Below, one piece after another: positions 16,402 through 25,141 of a stretch of 41,817 bases of DNA (its first letter is position 1; the number at the start of each line of letters is the position of its first letter). The translations under genes and the position numbers were made by a program. The notes under the pieces were generated by a model. The model did no database searches. It was not told the DNA's origin and was given only the letters and a program-made list of their open reading frames with translations. The DNA comes from an uncultured Clostridia bacterium (GTDB lineage Bacteria; Bacillota; Clostridia; Christensenellales; Borkfalkiaceae), in contig CALVST010000017.1 in assembly GCA_944359365.1 (NCBI GenBank), positions 1 through 41,817 of the forward strand, read 5' to 3'.

Positions 16402-18111
16402 ATGATCAAAAAATTGTGCTTCATGCTGGCTGTCATGTTGGGCTTTTCCGTTGTTGCCGTCGGATGCCATCGTGATGAATTGGAAGCGGTAGACTCTTCA
16501 AAAACGCAGCTGTACGTTTCCAACCTGAATGCGGGTATCAGCAACCAGTGGCTGCTCGATATCGAAACGCGGTTCGAAGAGGCGTATGCGGATGTACCTT
16601 TCGAAACGGGCAAAATGGGCGTGCAGGTCATCGTCGATACGGAAAACACGGTCAATGGCAGATGGCTGATCCTTCCCACCGACGATTGGGAGGTGTACTT
16701 TACAGAAAACCTGCCGTATTACGAGTTCGTGTCGCAGAATTATCTGCTCGACATCAGCGACGTGGTTACGGGCAGTGCCTACGGCGAAACGGAAACCATC
16801 GAAAGCAAGCTCGATGCCGCGACACAGTCCGGTCTTACCGCATACGACGGGAAATATTATGCTCTTCCTCATTACGAGGCGTACCGCAGTATTTTCTATG
16901 ACGTAGACGTGTTCGACCGCGAAAATCTTTACTTTGCGGCGGAAGATAACGGGAATTACGGCATAAGCGGCAACAACTGCTTTATCATACGCAAAACCGA
17001 CAAGAAAACGGCAGGCCCCGACGGCAAGACGGGCGTAGATCCCGAAACGGGCATAGATTATTCCTTAGACGACGGACTTCCCGCCACCATAGAACAATTT
17101 TATGACCTTTTATATTACATGAAAAATACCCGCGGCGTAACGCCGTTTGTATGGCCGGGTTCGGCGATCGCGTATACGGAATACATAGTGGACGCCTTTT
17201 CCGATCAGCTCTCGGGGGAAGACGCCGCGCTCAATTACACCTACGACAGCAAGGGCAAACCCGTGCGCGTCGTAACCGGGTTCAGCGGCGGCGAACCGGT
17301 GGTGGAGGAGGTAGCCATCAATAACGAGAACGGTTATCTCGTCGAACGCATGGAGGGCAGGTACTACGGTCTTTCCGTGCTTGAAACGATCATCGACAAT
17401 GTGGGCGAATACGCCTATGAGCTTTCCAACAACAATTCCACGTTCACCCAGCTCGACTCGCAGGAAAAGTTTATTTTCAGCGACCTCGAAAACCAGCCCA
17501 TCGGCATGATCGTGGACGGCAACTATTGGTGGAACGAGGCTTCGGAAGCGTACAGGCGTTCGGTCAATCAGTACGGCGAGCGCGCAGAAACGAGGAACTT
17601 TGCCTATATGCCTCTGCCGACGGCAGTGAACGACGAAGATTTCGTTGCGGGCGAAACGCCCGTTTTGCGCGACGTGATGAGGTCATACTGTTTCGTGAAC
17701 GCGAACATTGCGGACGATCCCGTAAAGGTGCGGCTGGCAAAACTGTTCGTTGCCTTCTGCTATTCCGACGAGGCGCTGCAAGACTTTACCGTGCATACGG
17801 GGCTTGCGAAGGGGCTGAACTACGAGCTGACCGGCGAACAGTATAATGCGCTCGGCTCGCTCGGCAAAAGCTGTTGGGACGTGCGCCAAAGGGCAACGAT
17901 CGTCAGGCAGCTTTCCGCGAACAGGATGCTCATCGAAAACGAAACGGCGCTCACTTACGACGTATATTCTTCCACGGTAGCAAATCAGCCTTACCTAACG
18001 CCGTTTACCGCGTTTAGGTCAGGTGTATCCGCTGCGGATTACTTTATGGGTATGTGGACCACGCCCGAAACCTGGCGCGCTACCTATTCAAAATATTTTA
18101 CCGTAACGTAA
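16402..18111 (+). CDS. ABC transporter substrate-binding lipoprotein
   Basis: A 569-residue extracellular solute-binding protein. The signal peptide ends in lipobox VAVGC (Cys22). It is larger than maltose-type binding proteins and resembles the big binding proteins that accompany LplB/YtcP-type permeases in Clostridia, which often handle oligosaccharides or uronate-containing sugars. The ATG at 16402 follows agaggg. It is the first gene of the operon divergent from araC and is followed by two permeases. The ligand cannot be read from the sequence. Confidence 0.85.
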   Translation: MIKKLCFMLAVMLGFSVVAVGCHRDELEAVDSSKTQLYVSNLNAGISNQWLLDIETRFEEAYADVPFETGKMGVQVIVDTENTVNGRWLILPTDDWEVYFTENLPYYEFVSQNYLLDISDVVTGSAYGETETIESKLDAATQSGLTAYDGKYYALPHYEAYRSIFYDVDVFDRENLYFAAEDNGNYGISGNNCFIIRKTDKKTAGPDGKTGVDPETGIDYSLDDGLPATIEQFYDLLYYMKNTRGVTPFVWPGSAIAYTEYIVDAFSDQLSGEDAALNYTYDSKGKPVRVVTGFSGGEPVVEEVAINNENGYLVERMEGRYYGLSVLETIIDNVGEYAYELSNNNSTFTQLDSQEKFIFSDLENQPIGMIVDGNYWWNEASEAYRRSVNQYGERAETRNFAYMPLPTAVNDEDFVAGETPVLRDVMRSYCFVNANIADDPVKVRLAKLFVAFCYSDEALQDFTVHTGLAKGLNYELTGEQYNALGSLGKSCWDVRQRATIVRQLSANRMLIENETALTYDVYSSTVANQPYLTPFTAFRSGVSAADYFMGMWTTPETWRATYSKYFTVT

Positions 18112-18128
18112 AGCGGGGGTGAAGAGGA

Positions 18129-19037
18129 GTGGCTCAAAAAGCTAAAAAACTCAATTCGCGGCGTAAAATGGTCTTCTACGTCGCGCTCATGGCGCTGCCT
18201 TGCCTGCAATTCGTCGTATTTTGGGTATGCGTGAATGCAAATTCCATTTTACTCGCCTTCCGCACCTACGATTACGACAGGGGATTCCTTTGGGCGGGTT
18301 TCGACAATTTCGTAAAGATATTCAAGGACTTCGGCGCGGTGGAATATCTGCGGGCGTCCATGAAGAACTCGCTCATCGTGTACGCATTTTCGCTCTTATT
18401 GGCAACGCCGCTTTCCGTGCTGTTTGCCTTTTACCTGAGCAAAAAAAGGCGGCTGAGCGGTCTGTTCAAAACGGTGCTTTTTCTGCCGCACATTTTAAGT
18501 GCGCTTATCATGGTCATCCTGTTCAAATACTTCGTCGACAGGGCGATCCCCGGCGTGTATGAACAGATAACGGGGAAATCCATGCAGGGACTTCTCGCCA
18601 ATATGGATACGACGTTCGTAATGATCGTTTTCTACAATATTTGGACGGGATTCGGCACTTCTACCATGATGTATCTCGGCGCGATGAACGGTATATCCGA
18701 TTCCGTCGTGGAGGCAGCCGAGTTGGACGGGATAACGCCGCTGCAAGAAGTTTGGTACATTACCGTTCCGCTGATCTGGCCGACGTTTACGACCTTTGTC
18801 GTGGTGGGTTTTACGGGGCTTTTCACCAACCAGATCAACCTTTACAACTTCTATGGCGACGACGCGGAATACCGCTATTATACCTTCGGTTACTACCTGT
18901 ATGTTTCCATCCGGAACGCGTCCGTCTCGGAATACCCGTACCTCGCGGCGATGGGCTTGCTGCTAACCGCGGTCGCAGCGCCGCTTACGCTGCTTTTGCG
19001 CAAGGGGCTTGACCGTTTCGGACCGAAAACTGTGTGA
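18129..19037 (+). CDS. Sugar ABC transporter permease (LplB/MalF-like)
   Basis: A 302-residue membrane subunit with about six predicted spans, the first at MVFYVALMALPCLQFVVFWVCV. The ATPase-contact loop reads DSVVEAAELDGITPLQEVW, ending in TVPLIWP. The start is GTG at 18129 with a ggggg/agagg region upstream; no better ATG exists in frame. It is 17 bp downstream of the binding-protein gene and nearly abuts the next permease. Confidence 0.88.
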   Translation: MAQKAKKLNSRRKMVFYVALMALPCLQFVVFWVCVNANSILLAFRTYDYDRGFLWAGFDNFVKIFKDFGAVEYLRASMKNSLIVYAFSLLLATPLSVLFAFYLSKKRRLSGLFKTVLFLPHILSALIMVILFKYFVDRAIPGVYEQITGKSMQGLLANMDTTFVMIVFYNIWTGFGTSTMMYLGAMNGISDSVVEAAELDGITPLQEVWYITVPLIWPTFTTFVVVGFTGLFTNQINLYNFYGDDAEYRYYTFGYYLYVSIRNASVSEYPYLAAMGLLLTAVAAPLTLLLRKGLDRFGPKTV

Positions 19038-19045
19038 GGGCTGCC

Positions 19046-19960
19046 ATGACTGCGGAAAAATTGTTGGTTAAAAAACATAAAAACAAGGCGCGGCCGCTGT
19101 ATACGGTCATCTTCTGCATACTGCTGCTGTACGTCATATCCATTTTCCTGCCCGTCCTTTGGGGCGTCATCACGTCGCTGAAAGATCAGACGGATTTCCG
19201 CGTGAACGTATTGGGGCTGCCGGAAGGCTGGCCGTGGGAATGGCACTGGGACAACTTTATCAAGGTATTCAACGGATTTTACGAACAGGTAACTACGGTC
19301 GGGGTAGGCAGGCGGCGCGTCTATTTTTCCGAGATGCTTCTGTATACCATACTCTACGCGGGCGGCGGCGCCATCATTCAGACGCTCGTGCCCTGCGTGG
19401 TCGCCTATCTTACGGCGCGTTTCCGCTATAAATTCAGCGCGGTCATAAACGGGTTGGTCGTGGTGCTGATGGTCGTGCCCATCGTCGGCTCGGCTCCGTC
19501 GGAAATGCAGATACTGCGCGCGCTGAATATGTACGACACGATCTGGGGCAACTATATTCAGAAGTTCAACTTTTTGGGGATGTACTATCTCGTCTTTTAT
19601 GCCGCATTCCGCAGCGTACCGAACGACTTTTTCGAGGCGGCGTATGTGGACGGCGCATCGGAAATGCGCGTCATGGTATCCATCGGGATGCCGATGGTGC
19701 GCAACGTCATCGGCACGGTGCTCCTGATAAAGTTCATCGATTTTTGGAACGACTATCAGACGCCGCTCCTGTATTTGCCCTCATACCCCACGCTCGCACG
19801 CGGCGTGTTCCGTCTGAGCCAGAATTCGCAGGGCGACTTTGCGACTGTTCCGTTCCGTATGGCGGGGTGTATGTTCCTTGCGATACCGATACTCATCCTC
19901 TTCCTTATATTTAAGGAAAAGCTCATGGGCAATCTGTCTATGGGCGGCATCAAAGAATAA
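19046..19960 (+). CDS. Sugar ABC transporter permease (YtcP/MalG-like)
   Basis: Second membrane subunit, 304 residues from the ATG at 19046, which has gaggg just upstream; the frame is also open from a GTG at 19034 that overlaps the previous stop. The EAA loop is PNDFFEAAYVDGASEMRVM, ending in IGMPMVR. As in the maltodextrin locus, no ATPase gene follows, so a shared ATPase must energise the importer. Confidence 0.88.
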   Translation: MTAEKLLVKKHKNKARPLYTVIFCILLLYVISIFLPVLWGVITSLKDQTDFRVNVLGLPEGWPWEWHWDNFIKVFNGFYEQVTTVGVGRRRVYFSEMLLYTILYAGGGAIIQTLVPCVVAYLTARFRYKFSAVINGLVVVLMVVPIVGSAPSEMQILRALNMYDTIWGNYIQKFNFLGMYYLVFYAAFRSVPNDFFEAAYVDGASEMRVMVSIGMPMVRNVIGTVLLIKFIDFWNDYQTPLLYLPSYPTLARGVFRLSQNSQGDFATVPFRMAGCMFLAIPILILFLIFKEKLMGNLSMGGIKE

Positions 19961-19974
19961 AAATGGAGGGAAAA

Positions 19975-22900
19975 ATGACGAAATCAAGACGCTGTGCTCT
20001 ATGTCTGCTCGCCTTGTGCGCCGTGTTGGCGCTTGCCGTTCTTGCGGCGGGATTGCCGCGCGCATCCAGACAGGCAGAGGCAGAAAACGCGCAGCTTTCA
20101 GAAGAGATTGTATTGGAAGATATGTACCTCGTGGGTACCGAACTTACGCTCCCCTCGTCGGGGCTTGTCTGGCAGGGGCAGACTTATGCGGCGGAACGTC
20201 TGCTGCATTTCCCCGGCGGGTATTCCGTTTCGTCGGATACCGTCGTGCTCGAAGAGCGCGGCAAGTACACGCTGGAATACCGCGCGCAGACGCCGGAAGG
20301 TCTGATGCTGTCGCATACGCTCGGATTTGTTGCATCCGAACCGCTGTACAGCCTTTCGGGCGGGCTCTCGTCCGCAAGTTACGGCACTGCCGCGAATGCG
20401 GAAGGGCGCCCCGGCATCGTGGCGTCCATCGCGTCGGGTGAAAGTCTCGTTTTCAATCAGCGCATCGACCTGAGCGGCAACACCGCGAGCGATACCATAG
20501 CGGAGCTGTTCGTAGCCCCGCAGCAGCAGGGGCTGGCGGACGCGCTCAACATCGTGTTCGTGCTTACCGACGCGCAGGACAGCTCCAATACCGTTACCGT
20601 TACGGCAAAGCGGCTTGACCGCACGCCGCTCGAAGCGGCATGGCAGGAACGCAACACTTACGTTACGGCAAACGCCGCGGACCAAATGCCTACGGGACTC
20701 GAATCGAGCGGCAGCGGTTCGTTCGTCTGGGAAGGCGGCACATATAACCTGCACCAGAACAACATTTACGGTGCGGGCGTGCGCTTTTCCATATCGGGCG
20801 TGCCGAATATCAACAACGACTGTTCGGATATAGGTTCCCCCGAAGACATCGCCACACAGTCGCTCACGCTGAGCATGGACTATGCCGAAAGACGCGTGTA
20901 TATGAACGGCGCCATTGTCGCCGATCTCGACGATGTGACCATTTTCCCGCTCGAACAGTGGGGCGGCTTTACCGACGGCGAGTGCTACCTCAGCATCTAC
21001 GCGACTTCTTATAATCAGGAACGGTTCAACTGCGTCGTAACGAATGCGTTCGGCATCGAGGGCGAGGAACTGAAAAACGACGTGATCGTCGACGATACGA
21101 AGCCGCAGATCGAGATGGTGTACGGCGATTACGCGGATACGGGCTATCCCGATGCGGTCGCGGGGATCAATTATCCCATCCCCGAAGCGCGCGCATACGA
21201 CGAAACCGACCGCGAAGTGGATGTGAATGTCCGCGTTTACCGCGACTACGGCGCGCGTTCTGAGGTGAATGTAACGGTGAAAAACGGCGGCTTTGTGCCC
21301 GCCTCGGCAGGCGTTTATACCATCGTGTACAGCGCGAGCGACCTCGCGGGCAATCCGGAAACGCTGGAATATGAAGTGCGGGCGGTAAGCTCTGCCGATG
21401 CGCTGAGCATCAGCCTCGGCGAACATGCGACCGAGGGGACGACGGGCGTGCGCATGCAGGTCGCGGAAGGTACCGTTCAGAATGCAAAGGGCATCGCGGC
21501 GGTCTCCGTCAGGGCGGTGCACGGCGACGTTTCCGTGAATATCCCCACGGAAGGGGAAAATGCCTATTCTTTCATGCCGCTGTATGCGGGCACTTGGGAG
21601 ATCGTGTACGATTATTCCGACTATATGGAACAAAAAACGCACTCTTACGAGGTGGAAATAGAGCCCTCCGCAAAGCCTTACATCGAGGCTGAGGTGGTTT
21701 TCCCGAAATATATCATCAGGGGCGCCGCATATGAGCTTCCCGAACTTTTCGGGTATGTGTTCGAAACGGGCAGCCCCGTGGAAGAGCTTGCCGCCGCATA
21801 TATCTCCGACGACGGCGGTGCGGAGCGCGCCGTTACGGGCAGCCGCTTCACTTCTTATGCGGATACCGCCGTTACCATAACGTACCGCCTCGGCACGGGC
21901 GACAACACGGCTGAAAAGAGCTATACCGTACCCGTCGTCGATGTAGGTTATGACGGGCTGTATCTGGATATATCCGACTATTTCGTCGGCGACGCGTTCG
22001 AAAAGCAACCGCTCAATGCGAGCATTGCCTTCACCACGGACCAGACGGGCGCGCAGTATTTTGAATTCATCAACCCGGTGCAGGTGTTCGATTTCAGAAT
22101 GGCATTCCGCGTTATGGCGTCCGCCAACAACTTCGATACGGTCAACGTGTATCTGACCGACAGCGTCGATCCGTCTGTCACATTAAAAGCGAGCTATATC
22201 CGCAATGTCGCGGGCAATACGAATTTTACCGTAAACGACGGCGACCAGGTGTACAGCTCGTCGGGCGATTTCGTGGGTTCGAGCGGCGACAATTTCTATC
22301 TCTATTACGATAACGACACCCTGCGCATATCCCCCTCGGCGGACTTCAACGTCGCGGTTTCCGAGGACATGAACGGGAAGGCTTTTACGGGCTTTGCGAG
22401 CAACAAAGTTTATATCCGCATAGAGCTTGCGGGCATCGCGGGCAATGCGGGCGTGGAGATGGTTTCCATCAACAATCAGACGCTCACGCGCGTCAGTTAT
22501 GACCTCATCCGCCCCGAAATATCCATGGATCCCGTACAGGGCGAACAGTATTTCGGCGAGCGCATCACCATTTCCGCGACCTATGCGGGCGACGTGCTCG
22601 ATCCGAACATCACTTTCCGCATGCAGGTTACAAAGCCTGACGGAAGTTATGCCGTCAGCGAAGACGGCGTAACGCTCGACGGCTCTGCAGATCCCGGGCG
22701 CGACTACGTTATCGTTACCGACCAATACGGAAGATACAGCATCGTTTACGAATGCGATGATACCGCGGGCAACAGCACCACATATTCGTATGTATTCAAT
22801 GTTGTGGATACCGTTCCGCCCGAAATCGTACTCGGGGATGCGGCAACGTCTGCAAAAGTGGGCGATACGGTCATCGTGGCGCAGGCGAGCGTTACCGACA

Positions 22901-23073
22901 ATTACACCGAATGCACGCTGCAGATCAAGCTGAAATTGCCGGACGGCAAATTTGTCGATCTGCCGGGCAACTCCTTTGTCGCCACGGCTGCGGGCGAGTA
23001 TACCGTGTATTATTTTGCGTATGACGCGGACTTCAACCCCGCGTGCGTGAGCTACGCCATAAGCGTTTCGTAA
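19975..23073 (+). CDS. Large secreted multidomain protein, unknown function
   Basis: A 1032-residue exported protein. The N-terminal signal peptide (LCLLALCAVLALAVLAAGLP) ends near an ASRQAEA cleavage region, with no lipobox and no sortase motif at the C-terminus. The body appears to alternate two jelly-roll or concanavalin-like regions (about 120-340 and 660-840) with Ig-like/cadherin-like domains that share AGxYTIVYSASDLAGN, GRYSIVYECDDTAGN and AGEYTVYYFAYDADFN. No glycosidase catalytic signature is seen. The ATG at 19975 follows ggaggg; it lies in the same operon as the importer. A role in binding or presenting a polysaccharide is inferred from architecture and neighbours. Confidence 0.75.
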   Translation: MTKSRRCALCLLALCAVLALAVLAAGLPRASRQAEAENAQLSEEIVLEDMYLVGTELTLPSSGLVWQGQTYAAERLLHFPGGYSVSSDTVVLEERGKYTLEYRAQTPEGLMLSHTLGFVASEPLYSLSGGLSSASYGTAANAEGRPGIVASIASGESLVFNQRIDLSGNTASDTIAELFVAPQQQGLADALNIVFVLTDAQDSSNTVTVTAKRLDRTPLEAAWQERNTYVTANAADQMPTGLESSGSGSFVWEGGTYNLHQNNIYGAGVRFSISGVPNINNDCSDIGSPEDIATQSLTLSMDYAERRVYMNGAIVADLDDVTIFPLEQWGGFTDGECYLSIYATSYNQERFNCVVTNAFGIEGEELKNDVIVDDTKPQIEMVYGDYADTGYPDAVAGINYPIPEARAYDETDREVDVNVRVYRDYGARSEVNVTVKNGGFVPASAGVYTIVYSASDLAGNPETLEYEVRAVSSADALSISLGEHATEGTTGVRMQVAEGTVQNAKGIAAVSVRAVHGDVSVNIPTEGENAYSFMPLYAGTWEIVYDYSDYMEQKTHSYEVEIEPSAKPYIEAEVVFPKYIIRGAAYELPELFGYVFETGSPVEELAAAYISDDGGAERAVTGSRFTSYADTAVTITYRLGTGDNTAEKSYTVPVVDVGYDGLYLDISDYFVGDAFEKQPLNASIAFTTDQTGAQYFEFINPVQVFDFRMAFRVMASANNFDTVNVYLTDSVDPSVTLKASYIRNVAGNTNFTVNDGDQVYSSSGDFVGSSGDNFYLYYDNDTLRISPSADFNVAVSEDMNGKAFTGFASNKVYIRIELAGIAGNAGVEMVSINNQTLTRVSYDLIRPEISMDPVQGEQYFGERITISATYAGDVLDPNITFRMQVTKPDGSYAVSEDGVTLDGSADPGRDYVIVTDQYGRYSIVYECDDTAGNSTTYSYVFNVVDTVPPEIVLGDAATSAKVGDTVIVAQASVTDNYTECTLQIKLKLPDGKFVDLPGNSFVATAAGEYTVYYFAYDADFNPACVSYAISVS

Positions 23074-23087
23074 AGGAGGGAGTGGCG

Positions 23088-25097
23088 ATGAAAAGAAAAA
23101 TTCTCGGAATATGTGCCGTGCTTCTCGGCGCCTGCCTGCTGCTTACCGCCTGTTCGGGCGGCGGCTCGGGCGGCGGCGGTCAGGCGACAAATACGATCAC
23201 CCCGGGCGTTTCGGGGGAAGTGGAGGGAAATATGCATTCTTACAGCATGAAGGAAACGGGCAAGTACATCGTGCAGGGCGGGAAGAGCGATTATACGATA
23301 CTCATTCCCGAGGGCAAAGCGTCAAACGACTACATTTCGCAGGCGGTGAGCGACCTTCGCCAATTCTTTTTTGAATCGACGGGCATCGAACTTCCCGTCG
23401 AGGAAGACGGCGGAGATCTCAGCGGCGGCAAATACCTCGCCATCGGCGATACCCGTTTGCAGAGCAACGAGGCACTCGGCGCGACGTATGACGTGCTCGG
23501 CAGGGGAGGCGTGCGCATCAGAACGGTGGGCGACTCCGTATGCATGACGGGCGCGACCGACGAGGCTGCAATGTACGCGGTATATGTATTCCTCGAACAG
23601 GCGCTCGGATTCGAATATTACTATACCGATTTTTACGACCTCGACAAGGGCGTCACCGAGCTTGCGCTCATGGATTACGACATCACCGACGTGCCCGACT
23701 TCGAGTACAGGATACAGTCTACCGGCTGGGTGCGCTATAACGACAGGAACCGCAAGCGCATGCGCTGGACGAACGAAACCGACCTGTTCATCCCCGCAGA
23801 CCGCGCCAGCGCCACATGGCATAACACCTTCGTGTATCTGCCGCCCACGAAATACAACAAGCCGGCGGATACGGCAAATTATCATCCGAAGTGGTATTCC
23901 GTGCGCGGCGACCAGCTCTGCTACACGGCGCGCGGCGACAGCGAAGAGCGCGCCCTGATGATCAAGAACATAGCCGACCAGATCATCGATCTGTTCCAGG
24001 ATGAGGCGTATCTGAATTACAATCTTATCAGCGTTTCCATAGAAGACAACCAGAACTGCTGCACCTGCGAAACTTGCACGGCGGAAAAAGAGAAGTACGG
24101 CGCGGATTCCGCCGTCATCGTAAAATTCTGCAACGACATCGCAAAGCAGGTCACCGCATGGATGGAAACGGACGCAGGCAAACCGTATGCGCGCGATTAT
24201 AAGATACTCTTTTTCGCGTACCACGCCACGAACAAGCCGCCCGTCACTTACGACGCGGCGACCGATACCTTCACCCGTGCGGACGATTCCGTCGTGTGCG
24301 ACGAGCACGTCGGCGTGTATTTTGCCGAAACCAACGGCGACTATACGCAAAATTATGAAGACGCGGGCACGGCAAACACCGAGATCGGGCAGAATATGCG
24401 CGGCTGGGCGACGCTGACCGATCAGATCTATTTTTGGTCGTACAGCACCAATTTCACCAACTTTTTGATGCCGTACAACAGTTTCGACGCCGTGCAGGAC
24501 ATCTATAAATTCGCGCTGAAAAACGGCTGCCATTACATCATGACGCAGGACCAGTGGGTGCAGACGGAATCGCAGAGCGGTTTCGGCGTGTTCAAAAATT
24601 GGCTGCATTCCAAACTCGGCTGGAACGTGAACGTGAATGTGGAAGAGCTGACCGATCAGTTCTTTGCATCCTACTTCGGCGCGGCTTCGGAACCCATGCG
24701 TAAACTCTTCGACGAGTGGAGGGTATGGGCGAAGTACCAAACGGACGAACTCGGCTATTCGGGCTACCGTTCCGTGTATATAAACGCCCTTACCGAAACG
24801 TATTGGCCGCAGAGGATGCTCACACATTGGCTCGACCTCATCGATCAGGCATATGCCGCCATAGCGCCGCTTCAAACGAGCGATCCCGCCCTGTACGAGG
24901 CGCTTTCCGAGCATATCAACATTGAAAGCATCTCTTTCCGCTACCTGCTTTTGCAGCTGTACGGCACGAACTATTCGGACGCGGATCTGCAGGCGATGCG
25001 CCGCTCGTTCGTTTCCGACGTGCAGAAAATAGGGCTTACGCGGATGAATGCGAGCAACACCATCGCGGCAGATGTGTTCGTGGGCTGGGGCATGTAA
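23088..25097 (+). CDS. DUF4838-type lipoprotein, putative glycan-active
   Basis: A 669-residue lipoprotein with lipobox LLTAC (Cys22), followed by a Gly/Ser-rich linker. The region at about 60-180 resembles the N-terminal domain of GH67/GH20-type hydrolases (GKYLAIGDTRLQ, YAVYVFLEQALGFEYYYTD), and the rest resembles DUF4838 (VSIEDNQNCCTCETC, then HVGVYFAETNGDY). DUF4838 proteins have a TIM-barrel-like fold and occur with polysaccharide degradation genes, but no activity is established that I can cite. The start ATG at 23088 follows aaggaggg. The neighbouring importer suggests that it acts outside the cell on the same glycan. Confidence 0.78.
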   Translation: MKRKILGICAVLLGACLLLTACSGGGSGGGGQATNTITPGVSGEVEGNMHSYSMKETGKYIVQGGKSDYTILIPEGKASNDYISQAVSDLRQFFFESTGIELPVEEDGGDLSGGKYLAIGDTRLQSNEALGATYDVLGRGGVRIRTVGDSVCMTGATDEAAMYAVYVFLEQALGFEYYYTDFYDLDKGVTELALMDYDITDVPDFEYRIQSTGWVRYNDRNRKRMRWTNETDLFIPADRASATWHNTFVYLPPTKYNKPADTANYHPKWYSVRGDQLCYTARGDSEERALMIKNIADQIIDLFQDEAYLNYNLISVSIEDNQNCCTCETCTAEKEKYGADSAVIVKFCNDIAKQVTAWMETDAGKPYARDYKILFFAYHATNKPPVTYDAATDTFTRADDSVVCDEHVGVYFAETNGDYTQNYEDAGTANTEIGQNMRGWATLTDQIYFWSYSTNFTNFLMPYNSFDAVQDIYKFALKNGCHYIMTQDQWVQTESQSGFGVFKNWLHSKLGWNVNVNVEELTDQFFASYFGAASEPMRKLFDEWRVWAKYQTDELGYSGYRSVYINALTETYWPQRMLTHWLDLIDQAYAAIAPLQTSDPALYEALSEHINIESISFRYLLLQLYGTNYSDADLQAMRRSFVSDVQKIGLTRMNASNTIAADVFVGWGM

Positions 25098-25141
25098 CAA
25101 GGCTTCATAACACCTGAAAATATATAAAGGAGGGAATTTGT

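Noticed and set aside
20098-22008. Long antisense open frame (over 600 codons) opposite the large secreted protein gene
   Set aside because: It lies wholly within a GC-rich coding region, has low-complexity His/Arg/Val-rich translation without domains, and is a codon-bias shadow.
23322-25100. Long antisense open frame opposite the DUF4838 gene
   Set aside because: Same reason; the plus strand has a signal peptide, ribosome binding site and recognisable family features.
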